A stretch of DNA of 64,000 bases from Hungatella hathewayi (GTDB lineage Bacteria > Bacillota > Clostridia > Lachnospirales > Lachnospiraceae). The stretch lies in NCBI GenBank assembly GCA_025149285.1, contig CP102274.1, positions 5,978,001 to 6,042,000 of the forward strand, given 5' to 3'. Below are positions 35,066 to 44,212 of this stretch, piece by piece; the stretch's first letter is position 1, and each line of letters opens with the position of its first letter. The notes beneath the pieces are model-generated. The model did no database searches, was not told the origin of the DNA, and saw nothing but the letters and a program-made list of their open reading frames with translations. A program made the translations under genes and the position numbers.

Positions 35066-35944
35066 ATGGAACTTCGGCAGTTAAGCACATTGATCCGGGC
35101 AGCCCAGCTTCAGAGTTTCTCAAAGGCTGCAGAGAGCCTTGGTTATTCACAGTCCGCCGTTACCGTCCAGATTCGGCTTCTGGAAGAGGAACTGGGGACC
35201 AGGCTCTTTGACCGGATTGGACGAAAGGTAACGCTTACGCCCCAGGGCAGCCGTTTCCTCACAAGTGCATATGATATCCTGTATGAGGTCAACCGGGCAA
35301 AGCTGTCTGTCAGCGGCGGAGCGGAGCTTGAGAATCCACTTCACGTAGGTACGATCGAATCGCTGTGTTTCTCAAAATTCCCCTCCATTCTCCGCTATTT
35401 CAGAGAGAATCATCCAAAAGTAGCGGTGCAGATCACCACGGCGCCGCCGGAAGAACTGATCGAAATGATGGAACGCAATCAGCTGGATCTGATCTATATT
35501 CTGGACGAGCCGCGCTTTAACAGCAACTGGTATAAAGTCATGGAACAGAAGGAAGAGATCGTTTTCCTCTCCTCCCCTTCCTTCCCGCTGGCAGATAAAA
35601 AGGAAATCCGGCTGGAGGAGCTGCTGGGGGAGCCATTCTTCCTGACGGAAAAAAATGCCAATTACAGAAAGGCCTTCGACCGTTATCTCGCCTCTAAGAA
35701 CATCCTGCTTACCCCATTTCTGGAGATCAGCAATACAGAGTTTATCCTCAAAATGATCGAAGAAAACAAGGGCCTCTCCTTTCTCCCCAGATTTGCAGTC
35801 GAGGAAAGCGCCGAAAGCGGGCACATCCGTGTTCTCGATGTCATAGATTTTCACGCTTCCATGTACCGCCAGATTTTTTATCACAAAGATAAATGGAAAA
35901 CCAGGGAAATGGATGAGTTTATACGGCTGGCCTCCCTGGAATAG
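35066..35944 (+). CDS. LysR-family transcriptional regulator
   Basis: A 292-residue LysR regulator. The N-terminal winged helix (RQLSTLIRAAQLQSFSKAAE, then SQSAVTVQIRLLEEELGTRL) is followed by a two-lobed effector-binding domain from about residue 90. AAGGAGG is 11 bases before the ATG. The divergent position next to sdaAB/sdaAA suggests control of serine deamination, although LysR proteins can also act elsewhere. The effector is unknown. Confidence 0.92.
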   Translation: MELRQLSTLIRAAQLQSFSKAAESLGYSQSAVTVQIRLLEEELGTRLFDRIGRKVTLTPQGSRFLTSAYDILYEVNRAKLSVSGGAELENPLHVGTIESLCFSKFPSILRYFRENHPKVAVQITTAPPEELIEMMERNQLDLIYILDEPRFNSNWYKVMEQKEEIVFLSSPSFPLADKKEIRLEELLGEPFFLTEKNANYRKAFDRYLASKNILLTPFLEISNTEFILKMIEENKGLSFLPRFAVEESAESGHIRVLDVIDFHASMYRQIFYHKDKWKTREMDEFIRLASLE

Positions 35945-35963
35945 AAGTTCGTGATTATACAAA

Positions 35964-36002
35964 AACAGTGATGCCTCTGTTCACAACAGATTCATCACTG
36001 TT
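35964..36002 (-). terminator. Terminator between LysR and L,D-transpeptidase genes
   Basis: AACAGTGATG (35964-35973) pairs with CATCACTGTT (35993-36002), with an inner CTCTGTT/AACAGAT pairing. On the minus strand it is followed by a TTTTT run, so it ends the L,D-transpeptidase gene; the LysR gene converges on it too. Confidence 0.75.
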
Positions 36003-36018
36003 CCTTTATCTTACCGGT

Positions 36019-37413
36019 TTACAGGCCGTATCCCGGTCCTATCTCCTGTTTTGCTGCCTCTTCGGCTGCTCTCGCGGCTTCCTCTGCTGCTCTCTGTTCG
36101 GCTGCAGCCTGCTCTTCCGCCTGGCGGCGCGCTGCTTCTTCCTGCTGTTCTGCAGCTGCCTGATTCTTAACATCCTCACTTACCAGCGGATCCGTCGGGT
36201 CCCATGTCTGTTCAACCGGAATCGGAGTTATGGTTGGTTTATAATATGGTCCCACATTTAACGGATCTTCGAATATCTCAATCGTAGTACCGATCGGGCA
36301 GTTATCATACACCCACTTTGCATTCTGTGCGGTCAGACGGATACAGCCAAGGGAACGCACCACGCCCAGCCCGTTATAGCCCACCGACTGCATCGTATAG
36401 ATATCGGGTTTGTCGTAACAGATCGAATGGATCAGAAATCCCTGTCCAGCTGTAATTCTGGTAGCATACTGCGTGTACGTATCGTTTACCATCAGACGCC
36501 ACCGGTACTTTTCCGGTGTGTGGAAGGTTCCTAAGGGAGTATCGTCACCGACAGAACAAAGCATCGATTTAACCGGAATAATATATCCGTTGTCGCCATC
36601 CTTGGCGTATGGAACCAGTGTGTTTAACTGCTTGTTGATCTTAATCACGTAAGAACTCTGAATCCCGATAATCGGATCCAGATCCTGAACCAGCTTTCCC
36701 TGTTCATCAAAATAGAATTTCAATCCATCTATGTACTGCCAGCCGGTCAGGAAAGAATTATCTCTGACATAGTAACGTACGCCGTCGTGATCGACCCAGC
36801 CTGTATAGATACCGCCCGGAACATCTGTGTAGCGTGTCACGCCGTTGTCATCATAAAATCCAAATGGGAAGTTCGTTCTGACAGCCGGGGTACCGTCGCT
36901 CTCATTGTGATTCACTTCCGTTAAATAAGCTTCCAGACTCGTTAAGGGCGCTCCTTCCCCTACGGTTCCAGCCGGACTTCCCGTCTTTGCCAGTCCAAGC
37001 TTTTCCCTTCCTGATACAGTTGCGCGGTACCAGACGTCCAGCACCTGTCCGGCATATCCGCCAAGCTTCATCTGTACAGCTTCAATCTGATTACCGGTAT
37101 TCTCTCCGCCTGCCACAGCGCCGTCAGAAACCCAGCCCTGCCAGCCGCCGTCGTGTAAGTATACGCGGTAGGAAATAGTCCCATCCACACCGGTAAGCCA
37201 TACCTTTAAGCCTTCCACCGGCGATGCCGAATCTGATGCCGGCTGCCTGTCCATAGCCTCATTTTTCCACTGACCATTGGTAAACACCTGATATACAACA
37301 TGGGGAGACGGTGGATTCTGTATCTCATCGTCGGCAAAAGCCGTCATGCATCCCAACACCATGAAAGCGGCAAGCGCTGCGACAGCCGCCGCCTTTTTCA
37401 ATGCCTGTAACAT
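36019..37413 (-). CDS. L,D-transpeptidase with ChW-like and cell-wall-binding repeats
   Basis: A 464-residue secreted protein. AGGAGG lies 8 bases before the ATG at 37413, where a clear signal peptide begins (MLQALKKAAAVAALAAFM, cut near AFA-DD); the frame upstream to 37461 is not used. Residues about 40-130 resemble a clostridial hydrophobic W repeat (GGWQGWVSDG). A choline-binding-like repeat follows (GWQYIDGLKFYFDEQGK). The YkuD catalytic domain has an upstream His in FLIHSICYD and the motif SLGCIRL. The C-terminal tail is Ala/Glu-rich. It probably makes 3-3 peptidoglycan cross-links or anchors proteins. Confidence 0.92.
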   Translation of the reverse strand: MLQALKKAAAVAALAAFMVLGCMTAFADDEIQNPPSPHVVYQVFTNGQWKNEAMDRQPASDSASPVEGLKVWLTGVDGTISYRVYLHDGGWQGWVSDGAVAGGENTGNQIEAVQMKLGGYAGQVLDVWYRATVSGREKLGLAKTGSPAGTVGEGAPLTSLEAYLTEVNHNESDGTPAVRTNFPFGFYDDNGVTRYTDVPGGIYTGWVDHDGVRYYVRDNSFLTGWQYIDGLKFYFDEQGKLVQDLDPIIGIQSSYVIKINKQLNTLVPYAKDGDNGYIIPVKSMLCSVGDDTPLGTFHTPEKYRWRLMVNDTYTQYATRITAGQGFLIHSICYDKPDIYTMQSVGYNGLGVVRSLGCIRLTAQNAKWVYDNCPIGTTIEIFEDPLNVGPYYKPTITPIPVEQTWDPTDPLVSEDVKNQAAAEQQEEAARRQAEEQAAAEQRAAEEAARAAEEAAKQEIGPGYGL

Positions 37414-37488
37414 ATCCTTATCCTCCTGATACATCCGTTTTTTCCCGAAAGAAACGGGCATTCCATACTCTAAAAAGCAGATAATCTC

Positions 37489-37517
37489 ATTATACTATAG
37501 CGTTTTTTAAAAGTAAA
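37489..37517 (-). promoter_or_regulatory. Promoter of the L,D-transpeptidase gene
   Basis: On the minus strand TTTACT (37512-37517) and TATAAT (37489-37494) are 17 bp apart, about 76 bp upstream of the start codon. Confidence 0.6.
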
Positions 37518-37618
37518 GCATCGGAGAAAATCGTAATTTTATAAGAAAATTGTAAGAATTCTTAATAATTCCAGCAATTCCATAATCCTCCATTGGTGGT
37601 GTGCCATACGTTTCTGCA

Positions 37619-37647
37619 TTGTAATCGTCCCCCTCCTGTGATAAAAT
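37619..37647 (+). promoter_or_regulatory. Promoter of the nucleotidyltransferase-aminotransferase gene
   Basis: TTGTAA (37619-37624) and TAAAAT (37642-37647) with a 17 bp spacer, and a TGA extended -10 element directly before TAAAAT. It lies about 50 bp before the start at 37698. Confidence 0.6.
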
Positions 37648-37697
37648 AGTTCTGAATCTCAAAGCGTCCGTAAACGGACACAGATTGGAGGAACGTG

Positions 37698-39527
37698 ATG
37701 CAGGCAATCATCCTGGCCGCAGGTATGGGAAAAAGACTGAAGGAATATACCGCGGAAAATACGAAGTGTATGGTAAAGGTAAACGGGACTACCTTAATTG
37801 AACGCGCGCTGCGCATTCTCGATAAAAAGCAGCTTTCCAGAATTATCATTGTTGTTGGATATGAAGGCAGGAAGCTTATGGACTATATCACCACGCTGGG
37901 CATTCAGACTCCAGTCTGCTTTATCAACAATAAGGTTTACGACAAGACAAACAACATCTATTCCCTGGCACTGGCAAAAGAATCCCTGATATCGGAAGAC
38001 ACGCTGCTCTTTGAATCTGACATCATTTTTGAGGAAGCTCTGGTGGATATCCTGATCGAAGATCCCAGAGAGACGCTGGCCCTGGTGGATAAGTTTGCAA
38101 GCTGGATGGACGGAACCTGCATGGTGTTAGATGACGACGACTCCATCAAAGATTTCATCCCCGGCAAATATTTAAAATTTGAAGACAAAGGCGGCTACTA
38201 TAAGACTGTAAACATCTATAAATTCAGTCAGCATTTTTCTGCAAAAACGTATGTTCCCTTCCTCGAGGCGTATGCGAAGGCCATGGGCAACAACGAATAC
38301 TATGAATCCGTAATCAAGCTCATTGCACTGCTTGAGACAAAGGAGATCAAAGCCAAGAGGCTGAGCGGACAAGTCTGGTACGAGATCGATGACATTCAGG
38401 ATCTGGATATTGCGGAGAGCCTCTTCGCCGATACCATAGAGAAGCGCTATGACGCGATTGCTTCCCGTTACGGCGGTCACTGGCGTTATCCGAAGCTGCT
38501 GGACTTCTGCTATCTCGTCAATCCCTATTTTCCGCCTCAGAAGATGCTTGACGAGATGAAATCCAATTTTGAGATTCTGATCTCGGAATATCCCTCCGGC
38601 ATGCGGATCAACAGTCTGCTGGCCTCCAGAAATTTTGGCGTGCGGCAGGAGCACATCGTGATTGGAAATGGCGCCGCGGAGCTGATTAAGGTACTTATGG
38701 AACACACAGAAGGGCCTACAGGCTTTATCCGACCTACCTTCGAGGAATATCCCAACCGCTATGACAGCGCATTATCGGTTGTCTTTACACCGGATAATGA
38801 AGATTTTTCCTATACGGCTGAAGATTTAATCGAATACTTTGGAAGCCCGGACCATGCGGTCAGAACACTGGTTCTCATTAACCCCGATAATCCAAGCGGC
38901 AATTACATTGACAGCGAAGGACTTAAAAAACTGATTGACTGGGGCAGGAAGAATTCCATTCGCCTCATAATTGATGAAAGCTTCTCTGATTTTGCGGAGC
39001 TGCCGGGAGATACAGAGGCCCTGGATCTTTCCCTGATCAATGAGGAGGTGCTGCACTCTTACAGCGGACTCTTCGTTGTAAAAAGCATCTCCAAATCCTA
39101 TGGAGTTCCCGGAATCCGGCTGGGTGTTCTGGCAAGTTCCGACGAGGCCATGATTTCCCTATTAAAGAGAGAAGCGCCGATCTGGAACATCAACTCCTTC
39201 GGCGAATTCTTTATGCAGAACAGCGAAAAATACAAAAAGGATTATCGTGAATCCTTAAAGAAGCTGGCCGCAGACAGAAGGCAACTGGTCAAAGAGTTAG
39301 ACTCTGTGCCATATCTCCGGCCAATTCCATCACAGGCCAACTACGTGATGTGTGAGGTCACGGAAGGCCGCACCAGCCGGGAAATCGCCTGCGAACTGTT
39401 AAAGCATGATATTTTCATCAAAGATCTGACGCCAAAGCTTCATAATGGAAGGCAGTATGTGAGGATTGCTGTGAGGAATGGTGAGGACAACAGAAGGCTG
39501 ACCACTGCATTGAAAGATCTGATTTAG
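37698..39527 (+). CDS. Fused sugar/choline-type nucleotidyltransferase and class I/II aminotransferase
   Basis: A 609-residue two-domain enzyme. Residues 1-235 form a nucleotidyltransferase: AIILAAGMGKRLKEYT is the nucleotide loop, MVKVNGTTLIERAL follows, and LLFESDIIF supplies the metal-binding Asp. Residues about 250-605 form a PLP-dependent fold-type-I aminotransferase: NPDNPSG, IIDESFSDF and the PLP-lysine motif SISKSYGVPGIRLG. The ATG at 37698 follows GGAGG by 6 bases. The architecture recalls PntC, which joins a phosphonate cytidylyltransferase to an aminoethylphosphonate transaminase, and LicC-type cytidylyltransferases. No phosphonate mutase is in the window. It is monocistronic. Confidence 0.85.
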   Translation: MQAIILAAGMGKRLKEYTAENTKCMVKVNGTTLIERALRILDKKQLSRIIIVVGYEGRKLMDYITTLGIQTPVCFINNKVYDKTNNIYSLALAKESLISEDTLLFESDIIFEEALVDILIEDPRETLALVDKFASWMDGTCMVLDDDDSIKDFIPGKYLKFEDKGGYYKTVNIYKFSQHFSAKTYVPFLEAYAKAMGNNEYYESVIKLIALLETKEIKAKRLSGQVWYEIDDIQDLDIAESLFADTIEKRYDAIASRYGGHWRYPKLLDFCYLVNPYFPPQKMLDEMKSNFEILISEYPSGMRINSLLASRNFGVRQEHIVIGNGAAELIKVLMEHTEGPTGFIRPTFEEYPNRYDSALSVVFTPDNEDFSYTAEDLIEYFGSPDHAVRTLVLINPDNPSGNYIDSEGLKKLIDWGRKNSIRLIIDESFSDFAELPGDTEALDLSLINEEVLHSYSGLFVVKSISKSYGVPGIRLGVLASSDEAMISLLKREAPIWNINSFGEFFMQNSEKYKKDYRESLKKLAADRRQLVKELDSVPYLRPIPSQANYVMCEVTEGRTSREIACELLKHDIFIKDLTPKLHNGRQYVRIAVRNGEDNRRLTTALKDLI

Positions 39528-39533
39528 ATTAGA

Positions 39534-39583
39534 AAAGCATACAAAAAAGGTGCGGCAGGTTCTGCATCTTTTTTGTATGCTTT
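39534..39583 (+). terminator. Terminator of the fused nucleotidyltransferase gene
   Basis: A stem of about 20 bp (39534-39553 with 39564-39583) with A- and T-runs at its ends. It can act in both directions and separates this gene from the GH1 remnant on the other strand. Confidence 0.8.
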
Positions 39584-39596
39584 ATTATTTTACAGG

Positions 39597-39900
39597 CTAA
39601 TCTGATACTTTGTGACTGCTGCTGACCTGCTTAAACCACGCCGCCGATCGCTTCGGCTGAAGGCTGCATCCGTCTTCGGTATCCACGCGGATTAAACCGT
39701 AGCGGTTCTTATAGGCATTGGTCCACGACCAGCAGTCAAACGGGCACCAGAGGTGGTATCCGAAGCAATTGCTTCCCTCTGTAATCCCCTTGTGAAGCCA
39801 CTTTAAGTGATCCCGGATGAACGCGATGCGGTAATTGCCTTCAACCACGCCGTTTTCATCCAGAAAACGTTCCTCCTCCTGCTTTCCTTTCCGCCATAAC
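39597..39900 (-). pseudogene. C-terminal remnant of a GH1 beta-glucosidase
   Basis: About 95 codons in one minus-strand frame match only the end of a glycoside hydrolase family 1 enzyme: DENG (the family's nucleophile-region ENG), NYRIAFIRDHLKWL, GYHLWCPFDCWSWTNAY and RYGLIRVD, followed by the usual basic tail. The rest of the gene, about 350 codons, is missing, and the frame upstream runs into the SDR gene's stop at 39907. This is a truncated relic, probably left by a deletion or an insertion. No start site suggests expression. Confidence 0.75.
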
Positions 39901-39906
39901 AGACTG

Positions 39907-40644
39907 TTACATGTAGGAGCCGCCTGATACGACGATGCACTCACCGTTCACGAAGCTGGAATCGTCACTGCTTAAGAATGCCGCGACAGCCGCCAGCTCC
40001 TCCGGCGTTCCCAGGCGCTTGGATGGGATCGCTGCAATGAATTTCTGCATTACGTCCTCCGGCACAGCCTGCAGCATCTCCGTATTGATGTAGCTTGGAG
40101 CTATGGCGTTGACCGTAATTCCGGCGCGGGCCGACTCCTTGGCAAGGCATTTTGTAAATCCAATTACCGCAGCCTTGGAAGCTCCGTAATTGGTCTGTCC
40201 CATATTTCCAAAAGCAGACACACTGGCAAGATTTACGATTTTACCGTATTTGCGCTGTCTCATCCCGGTGATTACGGCCCGGGTGCAGTTGAAAATTCCG
40301 TTTAAGTTCACATCAATTACCTGATTCCACTGCTCCGTGCTCATCTTATGGAACATACCGTCCCGGGTAATCCCCGCATTATTAATCAGAATGTCCACCG
40401 GCCCCAGCTGCTTTTCTACTTCTTCCATTACGCTGTTTACAGAAGCCTGGTCTGCCACATTGCATCCAAAACCGACGGCGCGCACTCCCTCTTTGTCGAT
40501 CTGTTTTGCCGCTTCCTTAACCTTCTCATCGCTGATATCGAGCAGCGCTACCTTCGCGCCCTCGTCATAAAGCCTTTTGGCAATTGCCCGGCCAATCCCC
40601 TGGGCTGCTCCGGTCACTGCCGCTGTTTTTCCTTCAAACCGCAT
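39907..40644 (-). CDS. FabG-like short-chain dehydrogenase/reductase
   Basis: A 245-residue SDR. TGAAQGIGRA is the cofactor loop, NNAG follows, and the catalytic residues are the Ser in LASVSAFG and YGASK. GLY-rich VVSGGSYM ends the protein as in 3-oxoacyl-ACP and acetoacetyl-CoA reductases. AGGAGG lies 8 bases before the ATG at 40644; an ATG at 40650 is too close. It is the last gene after the kinase, thiolase and BKACE genes, so the substrate is more likely a 3-hydroxyacyl-CoA or a sugar acid than a fatty-acid intermediate. Confidence 0.88.
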   Translation of the reverse strand: MRFEGKTAAVTGAAQGIGRAIAKRLYDEGAKVALLDISDEKVKEAAKQIDKEGVRAVGFGCNVADQASVNSVMEEVEKQLGPVDILINNAGITRDGMFHKMSTEQWNQVIDVNLNGIFNCTRAVITGMRQRKYGKIVNLASVSAFGNMGQTNYGASKAAVIGFTKCLAKESARAGITVNAIAPSYINTEMLQAVPEDVMQKFIAAIPSKRLGTPEELAAVAAFLSSDDSSFVNGECIVVSGGSYM

Positions 40645-40659
40645 ATTCATTTCCTCCTG

Positions 40660-41994
40660 TCATCCAATCAACTTCTGCACTGCATCGTAAAGGGCCGTAT
40701 CGCTGCCCACATTTCCCGGGAATATCACATAAGACATGTGCGGAAACAGGCTCTCCTCACCGGTTTTCCAGACTGGAATCCCCGGAAGTATCTGACCGGC
40801 CACCATGGCCTTTTTTACCCTTAAGCCTTTCGTTCCGATATCGCTGGAGGTAATCCCTCCTTTGGCAATCAGGAACGAAGGCCGGACCGACAACGCAGGA
40901 ACAATACCGGTTACTGCGTCGGAAATCTTCACAGAAAGCCGCAGATCATCTTCCCGGTTTCCGGTATCTAAATCCAGACGTTTCCTGCTGGTGTAGACAG
41001 CAGCCGTTACGCCTGCTGCCAGCGCCTCATCCGTCTCGCGGATGACACGTTCCTGCTCCCTCCGAAACTTCTCCTCATCCGTCACGAGAGCGACGTTAAA
41101 TTCAATAAACCGGATTCTCTCATCCTTTTTCAGTTCCTCCAGCTGCCTCGTCGTCTTCGTCACGTGGGAGCCGGCTATAATCAGGCCTCCGTGCGGATTA
41201 TCCTGCTCTACCAGTTCTTCCTTTCCCAGAAGCTTCTGATCCGTAATCCCCCCTAACACCTTGGGAAACGCCGCCGCGGTCCGGAAAATATACGTCTTTC
41301 CCCGGCTGATACAGGCTTTGCAGACCTCTGCAAACCGTTCCACATCCCGGTATTCCACTGCATTTACGATCAGCTTTTGAAAGCCTGTTAAGGAAAGCAG
41401 CTTCTCCTCTGTCCCCTTCAGCGTTTTGCCTCTCAGCTCTGCGACAGAGACCGAAAGAACCTCATCCTTCTTCCACCGGCCGCCGCTCTTCTCCTCGATC
41501 CACTCCTTCAAGTCAGAACTCTTATATCCAAATGTACGGTCCTTTGCAAATTCCGTCTCTCCGGCCGGAATAAGCCTTGTCCCTTCTGCCACATAATGGA
41601 CGTCTCCGACGGTATAACGTCCCCCCTCGGGGAAGAAGGGGCACAGAATCTCTCCATCCACAGTAATCCCCTCCGCCTCCAGGGTTTCACGAAGTGTCTC
41701 CGTCTCCAGCGGATAATGGCCGCGCAGGGTAGAGTCTCCCCTGCTGATCAGAACAAACGGAACCTTCTGTTCCTTTGATATCTTAACGATACGGCGGCCG
41801 ATCAGCTGATGGACGCTTCTCGTCTCCTCCGCCGTAAATCCCCTGGAATTAGTCAGGATAAAAAACATGGGATTTTCCTCTTCAAATCCGGCCCGTATGC
41901 TCTCCTCGCTCCAGTTCGTATAGACGCAGACGCCGTGTACTGTCTGAATTCCCGTCGGATCGTCATCCAGAACGATAATTTTAAACTGTTCCAT
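40660..41994 (-). CDS. Four-carbon acid sugar kinase family protein (OtnK/DUF1537-like)
   Basis: A 444-residue kinase of the DUF1537 family. The N-terminal IVLDDDPTGIQTVHGV is the family's sugar-acid-binding motif, RGDSTLRGHYPLE follows, and the C-terminal nucleotide-binding part has IAKGGITSSDIG. Known members phosphorylate 3-oxo-tetronate, erythronate, threonate or related acids at the end of the chain. It lies between the thiolase and the SDR on the same strand. A sugar-acid substrate is established for the family, but the identity here is open. Confidence 0.9.
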   Translation of the reverse strand: MEQFKIIVLDDDPTGIQTVHGVCVYTNWSEESIRAGFEEENPMFFILTNSRGFTAEETRSVHQLIGRRIVKISKEQKVPFVLISRGDSTLRGHYPLETETLRETLEAEGITVDGEILCPFFPEGGRYTVGDVHYVAEGTRLIPAGETEFAKDRTFGYKSSDLKEWIEEKSGGRWKKDEVLSVSVAELRGKTLKGTEEKLLSLTGFQKLIVNAVEYRDVERFAEVCKACISRGKTYIFRTAAAFPKVLGGITDQKLLGKEELVEQDNPHGGLIIAGSHVTKTTRQLEELKKDERIRFIEFNVALVTDEEKFRREQERVIRETDEALAAGVTAAVYTSRKRLDLDTGNREDDLRLSVKISDAVTGIVPALSVRPSFLIAKGGITSSDIGTKGLRVKKAMVAGQILPGIPVWKTGEESLFPHMSYVIFPGNVGSDTALYDAVQKLIG

Positions 41995-42031
41995 ATTAAA
42001 AGTCCTCCTTCATCCGCCAAAGCATCTGCTG

Positions 42032-43222
42032 TCACATACTTTCAAACAATACGGAAAGCCCCTGTCCACCTCCGATACAGAGAGAGGCAATGCCGTAGCG
42101 TACTTTTCTCCGCTTCATCTCATAGAGAAGCTTGACAGAAATCACCGCCCCGGTGGCGCCGATCGGATGGCCCAGAGCAATCCCGCTGCCGTTTACATTG
42201 ACAATCTCAGGATCAAGGCCAAGCTCCCGGATACAGGCGATTGCCTGGGTGGCAAACGCCTCATTCAGCTCAAAAAGGCCAATCTCTGATAACTCCATCT
42301 TCTGTTTCTCCAACAGCTTTCTGGTCGCTGCCACCGGCCCAATTCCCATATAATCGGGGTCCACACCTGCCACGGCGTAGTCGATTACCCTGGCAAGAGG
42401 AGTAATTCCCATCTCCTTCGCCTGGCTGCCGCTCATCAAAATCACTGCCGCTGCCGCATCATTGATGCCTGAGGCATTGCCGGCCGTCACCACTCCGTCG
42501 CTCTTTACGATGGGGCGCAGTTTTCCAAGCTTTTCCAGGGAAGTCTCTCTCGGATGTTCATCGGTGTCAAAGACTTTCGTCTCCTTCTTAACTCTTATCT
42601 CCACAGGAAGAATTTCTTCACGAAACGTACCATTTTCAATTGCCCGCTTCGCCCTCTTCTGTCCTTCCAAAGCGTAGGCATCCGCTTCCTGCCTCGTAAT
42701 TCCATATTTTTCAGCAATATTTTCGGCTGTAATGGCAATGTGGATATCCTTTCCATTCATGCCTGCCACCGGCTCGCCTAAAGCCATGGTTAAATTGTCC
42801 TTCAGCTCTGTATTTCCCATACGGTTCCCCCAGCGGTTTGTAAAGGAGCTGTACGGATAGCTGCTCATGTTCTCGGTTCCGCCTGCCGCGCAGATTAACG
42901 CATCGTGATGATCCACAGTCATGGCACCGGTGACGATGGCCTGGAGACCGGAAGCGCAAAGACGGTTAACGGTCTGGCCTGAACTCTCCACGCTGCATCC
43001 TGCCTTTAAGCCGGCCAGTCTCGCAAGAAACGGATTATATCCGTACTGCCCCACACAGCCCATCACCACTTCTTCTACCATGGAAGCCGGTATTCCCGCG
43101 CGGTTTGCGGCTTCCTTTATTGTCATTGCGCCCATATCGATGGCGCTCACATCCTTTAACGAACCGCCAAAGCTTCCTACCGGAGTTCTGACCGCCGAAG
43201 CTACTACTACGTCCTGAAACAT
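42032..43222 (-). CDS. Thiolase, acetyl-CoA acetyltransferase type
   Basis: A 396-residue thiolase. The acyl-enzyme Cys is in NRLCASGLQA (about residue 88), the His in GHPIGATGA and the second Cys in SLCIGGGQG. Length and motifs match biosynthetic acetyl-CoA acetyltransferases. Position downstream of a BKACE gene makes sense: BKACE yields acetoacetate or another acyl-CoA product from a beta-keto acid and acetyl-CoA, and a thiolase can handle the acetoacetyl-CoA side. A central-metabolism thiolase misplaced here is the alternative. Confidence 0.93.
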   Translation of the reverse strand: MFQDVVVASAVRTPVGSFGGSLKDVSAIDMGAMTIKEAANRAGIPASMVEEVVMGCVGQYGYNPFLARLAGLKAGCSVESSGQTVNRLCASGLQAIVTGAMTVDHHDALICAAGGTENMSSYPYSSFTNRWGNRMGNTELKDNLTMALGEPVAGMNGKDIHIAITAENIAEKYGITRQEADAYALEGQKRAKRAIENGTFREEILPVEIRVKKETKVFDTDEHPRETSLEKLGKLRPIVKSDGVVTAGNASGINDAAAAVILMSGSQAKEMGITPLARVIDYAVAGVDPDYMGIGPVAATRKLLEKQKMELSEIGLFELNEAFATQAIACIRELGLDPEIVNVNGSGIALGHPIGATGAVISVKLLYEMKRRKVRYGIASLCIGGGQGLSVLFESM

Positions 43223-43246
43223 AATTCTCCTCCTGTCCGCCGGATA

Positions 43247-44182
43247 TTAGAATCCGACCTGATCAATTCCCTTTAAATGGAGCATTTCCCTGGCATCTGA
43301 CGTATCTGCAATCTCAAAATCGAGATCCTCCAGAATCCGTCTGATTTTCGTCACCTGTGCGGCATTATCCACCGCCAGCTCACCGTTTGGTTTTATGTAA
43401 AGTCCGTCTTCCAGTCCAACACGCACATTCCCGCCGTTTAAGGCGCAGAGCGTCTCGGTGCGGAACATCCTTCTACCCGCGCCCACGCTGCAGAACTGAA
43501 TATCGTTTCCCAGAATCTTCTTTGACTGGTCGATCATGAACATCATACCTTCCTGGCTGATCGGCATACCGCCCATAATTCCGGGTACAAACTGTAAGTA
43601 GATTGGCTGGGTGATTACGCCCTTCTTCTTAAAATACGCCAGGTTGCTTAACTGTCCGTAATCGAAGATCTCATACTCTGGCATGGTCCCGCATTTATTC
43701 ATGGTCGTGATGCAGTACTCCATATCCTTAAATGTGTTTTTAAAAATATTGTCATACGTCCTGGTGATAAATGGTTTCTCCCAGTCATACTCCGGATTCT
43801 CCATCGTATCCGCAAGCCTGCTGAAACAGAAGTTGATGGAACCGCCGTTGGCAGAAGCCATCTCCGGACGGAACCGGTCGATTACGGAGAGTCTCTCCTC
43901 CACCGTCATCCCCTGCGCTCCTCCGGTTGTCAGCCCGATGATTACGTCACACTCTTTTTTGATAGAGGACAAAATGTATTCAAACGTCTTATGATCCGCC
44001 GTCGGCTCACCGTTTTCTTTTCTTGCATGGATATGAACCACCGCCGCGCCTGCTTTGTATGCATCGATAGAATTCTTTATAATGTCATCCGGCGTCTTTG
44101 GAAGATACGGAGACATGGTCGGGGTGTGGACACCGCCGGTTATTGCTGCTGAAATGATAACTTTTCTTTGTTGTTTACTCAT
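43247..44182 (-). CDS. Beta-keto acid cleavage enzyme (BKACE, DUF849)
   Basis: A 311-residue TIM-barrel protein of the 3-keto-5-aminohexanoate cleavage family. IISAAITGGVHTP opens the barrel, VVHIHAR holds the zinc-binding His pair, and VGLEDGLYI near the end contains the conserved Glu/Asp. The family uses acetyl-CoA to cleave a beta-keto acid into acetoacetate and a new CoA thioester. The first member known acts in lysine fermentation, but the other genes of that pathway are absent here; many family members have other substrates. Confidence 0.93.
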   Translation of the reverse strand: MSKQQRKVIISAAITGGVHTPTMSPYLPKTPDDIIKNSIDAYKAGAAVVHIHARKENGEPTADHKTFEYILSSIKKECDVIIGLTTGGAQGMTVEERLSVIDRFRPEMASANGGSINFCFSRLADTMENPEYDWEKPFITRTYDNIFKNTFKDMEYCITTMNKCGTMPEYEIFDYGQLSNLAYFKKKGVITQPIYLQFVPGIMGGMPISQEGMMFMIDQSKKILGNDIQFCSVGAGRRMFRTETLCALNGGNVRVGLEDGLYIKPNGELAVDNAAQVTKIRRILEDLDFEIADTSDAREMLHLKGIDQVGF

Positions 44183-44212
44183 GATTTAATTTCCTCCTGA
44201 TATGAAAATCTT

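Noticed and set aside
37698..39527. A full phosphonate biosynthesis cluster
   Set aside because: No phosphonoenolpyruvate mutase or decarboxylase gene is in the window; only the fused enzyme supports the idea.
43247..44182. Lysine fermentation (kce) pathway
   Set aside because: The BKACE gene has the family name, but kdd, kal and aminomutase genes are absent and the neighbours are sugar-acid type genes.
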